A DNA stretch of 64,000 bases from Nitrosomonas cryotolerans ATCC 49181. GTDB lineage: Bacteria; Pseudomonadota; Gammaproteobacteria; Burkholderiales; Nitrosomonadaceae. The notes beneath the pieces are model-generated. The model worked only from the letters and a program-made list of their open reading frames with translations. It had not been told where the DNA came from and ran no database searches. Below are positions 63,291 through 64,000 of the stretch, in pieces. The stretch's first letter is position 1; every line of letters starts with the position of its first letter. The position numbers and the translations under genes were made by a program. Location: assembly GCF_900143275.1 (NCBI RefSeq), contig NZ_FSRO01000001.1:1692116-1756115 (forward strand), read 5' to 3'.

Positions 63291-64000
63291 TTGTCATATA
63301 TATATATTCTCTCAAACAGATCAATGCCCGGATTGGTGAAAATAGGTTTGACTTTTAATTCACCATATTTGAGAGCTGAACAATTATCAAGCACTGGTGT
63401 ACCAGACAAGTTTGTTGTTGAAGAGTATTGGGAATGTTCTAGCGAAGAATTAAGAAAAATTGAAAAAGAGATTCATAAGCAGCTGGGAAGTAAACGGTAC
63501 AGCAATAATAGAGAGTTTTTTGAATTATCAGTTGATGATGCTAGAGAATCTGTATCAAATTATTTTAAAAGAAAAAGCGATCTTGAATTTAAGAAAATAA
63601 AAGAAGAAAAAGAAAAAAAAGAGCGGGGGGAAAAGGTTCGTAAATGGAAACAGACATTACATGGAATTGAAGTTACTCTAGTTAAAGAAGTAGATGCGTT
63701 AATTGGAGAAATTAACTCAAACGAAGATTTAATCGCAGCCTGCTTAGAGTCAATATTGTCAGCTGATGAAGTTATTAAGTTCTTAAGTAAAACGGAAAAC
63801 AAAGATATCCCTGGTAAGATTATTTCGCATACAGGGTGGAAGATAAATGCCTCTTACTCATACCATGGCGGTGATCAAAGGCCCAAACAATTGCAAGCAG
63901 ATAATGCAAAGATATATATATCTATTGGCGTAATGACAAAAAGGTTTTTTCATGATGTAGATACTTATGATTATTATTTCTCTTTTACATATTCTCTTCA
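63291..64000 (+). CDS. GIY-YIG / T5orf172-domain protein (partial, runs off the window)
   Basis: Open to the window end; 236 codons are visible from TTG 63291. The start SYIYILSNRSMPGLVKIGLT is the GIY-YIG-like T5orf172 domain, continuing as RAEQLSSTGVPDKFVVEEYW and NNREFFELSVDDARES. A long charged coiled coil follows (FKKIKEEKEKKERGEKVRKW), then a region of unknown fold. Beginning at ATG 63324 would cut off the conserved YIYILSN strand, so a TTG start is preferred. T5orf172 proteins are DNA-binding or nuclease-like and common in phages and defence islands. A 52-bp piece of it (63918-63969) is also found at 57208-57259. Confidence 0.75.
   Translation, partial: MSYIYILSNRSMPGLVKIGLTFNSPYLRAEQLSSTGVPDKFVVEEYWECSSEELRKIEKEIHKQLGSKRYSNNREFFELSVDDARESVSNYFKRKSDLEFKKIKEEKEKKERGEKVRKWKQTLHGIEVTLVKEVDALIGEINSNEDLIAACLESILSADEVIKFLSKTENKDIPGKIISHTGWKINASYSYHGGDQRPKQLQADNAKIYISIGVMTKRFFHDVDTYDYYFSFTYSL

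Overview
The window looks like a betaproteobacterial chromosome, most probably a Nitrosomonas-type ammonia oxidiser. The pointers are the tmRNA tag (ANDENYALAA), a norCBQD nitric oxide reductase cluster, moderate GC and many short GAGACC...GGTCTC inverted-repeat elements. The genus is inferred from gene content and was not tested by comparison.

Layout. 0-3.8 kb: an IS605-type element with a frameshifted tnpB, a DCC-family redox protein and a parDE toxin-antitoxin pair, among three copies of an ~80-bp intergenic repeat. 3.8-7.8 kb: housekeeping genes on the minus strand (ssrA, gph, ubiG, an amidohydrolase, an OmpA-family lipid/peptidoglycan anchor). 8.2-21.9 kb: a long minus-strand arsenic locus. 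In transcription order it holds an ECF sigma factor, a zinc-finger anti-sigma, arsS (radical SAM), a TVP38-flavoprotein disulfide reductase fusion, a DUF547 protein, two arsenosugar-type glycosyltransferases, a DoxX-like membrane protein, an exported methyltransferase-like protein, arsM and pstSCAB. Together they suggest uptake of phosphate/arsenate, methylation of arsenic and its attachment to a sugar. 22.4-24.7 kb: a DcmR-like (MEDS) regulator divergent from a haloalkane-dehalogenase-like hydrolase.

25.3-41.4 kb: a plus-strand iron locus behind a Fur-box-like site: TonB receptor, five genes colinear with vibrioferrin pvsABCDE, an SbnG-like HpcH/HpaI aldolase that may supply citrate, a PepSY membrane protein and an RND adaptor/permease pair. 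41.4-45.8 kb: nested insertion sequences and two Sel1-repeat genes that arose by tandem duplication. 46.2-48.9 kb: an alkylation-repair group (AraC-MGMT, 2OG oxygenase, stand-alone Ada zinc domain, AlkB). 49.1-53.7 kb: norCBQD.

53.7-64 kb: an accessory island with decayed genes, an HNH nuclease gene between two attC-like sites (integron-cassette style), a membrane-anchored caspase-like protein, DUF2971, HEPN-like and GIY-YIG/T5orf172 proteins, and heavily nested IS3 and IS5 elements. An 89-bp MITE occurs four times in the window, three of them with 5-bp target duplications, and shares its ends with an IS5-family element in the island. A second MITE family is present too; one copy is itself interrupted by the 89-bp MITE between pstS and pstC.
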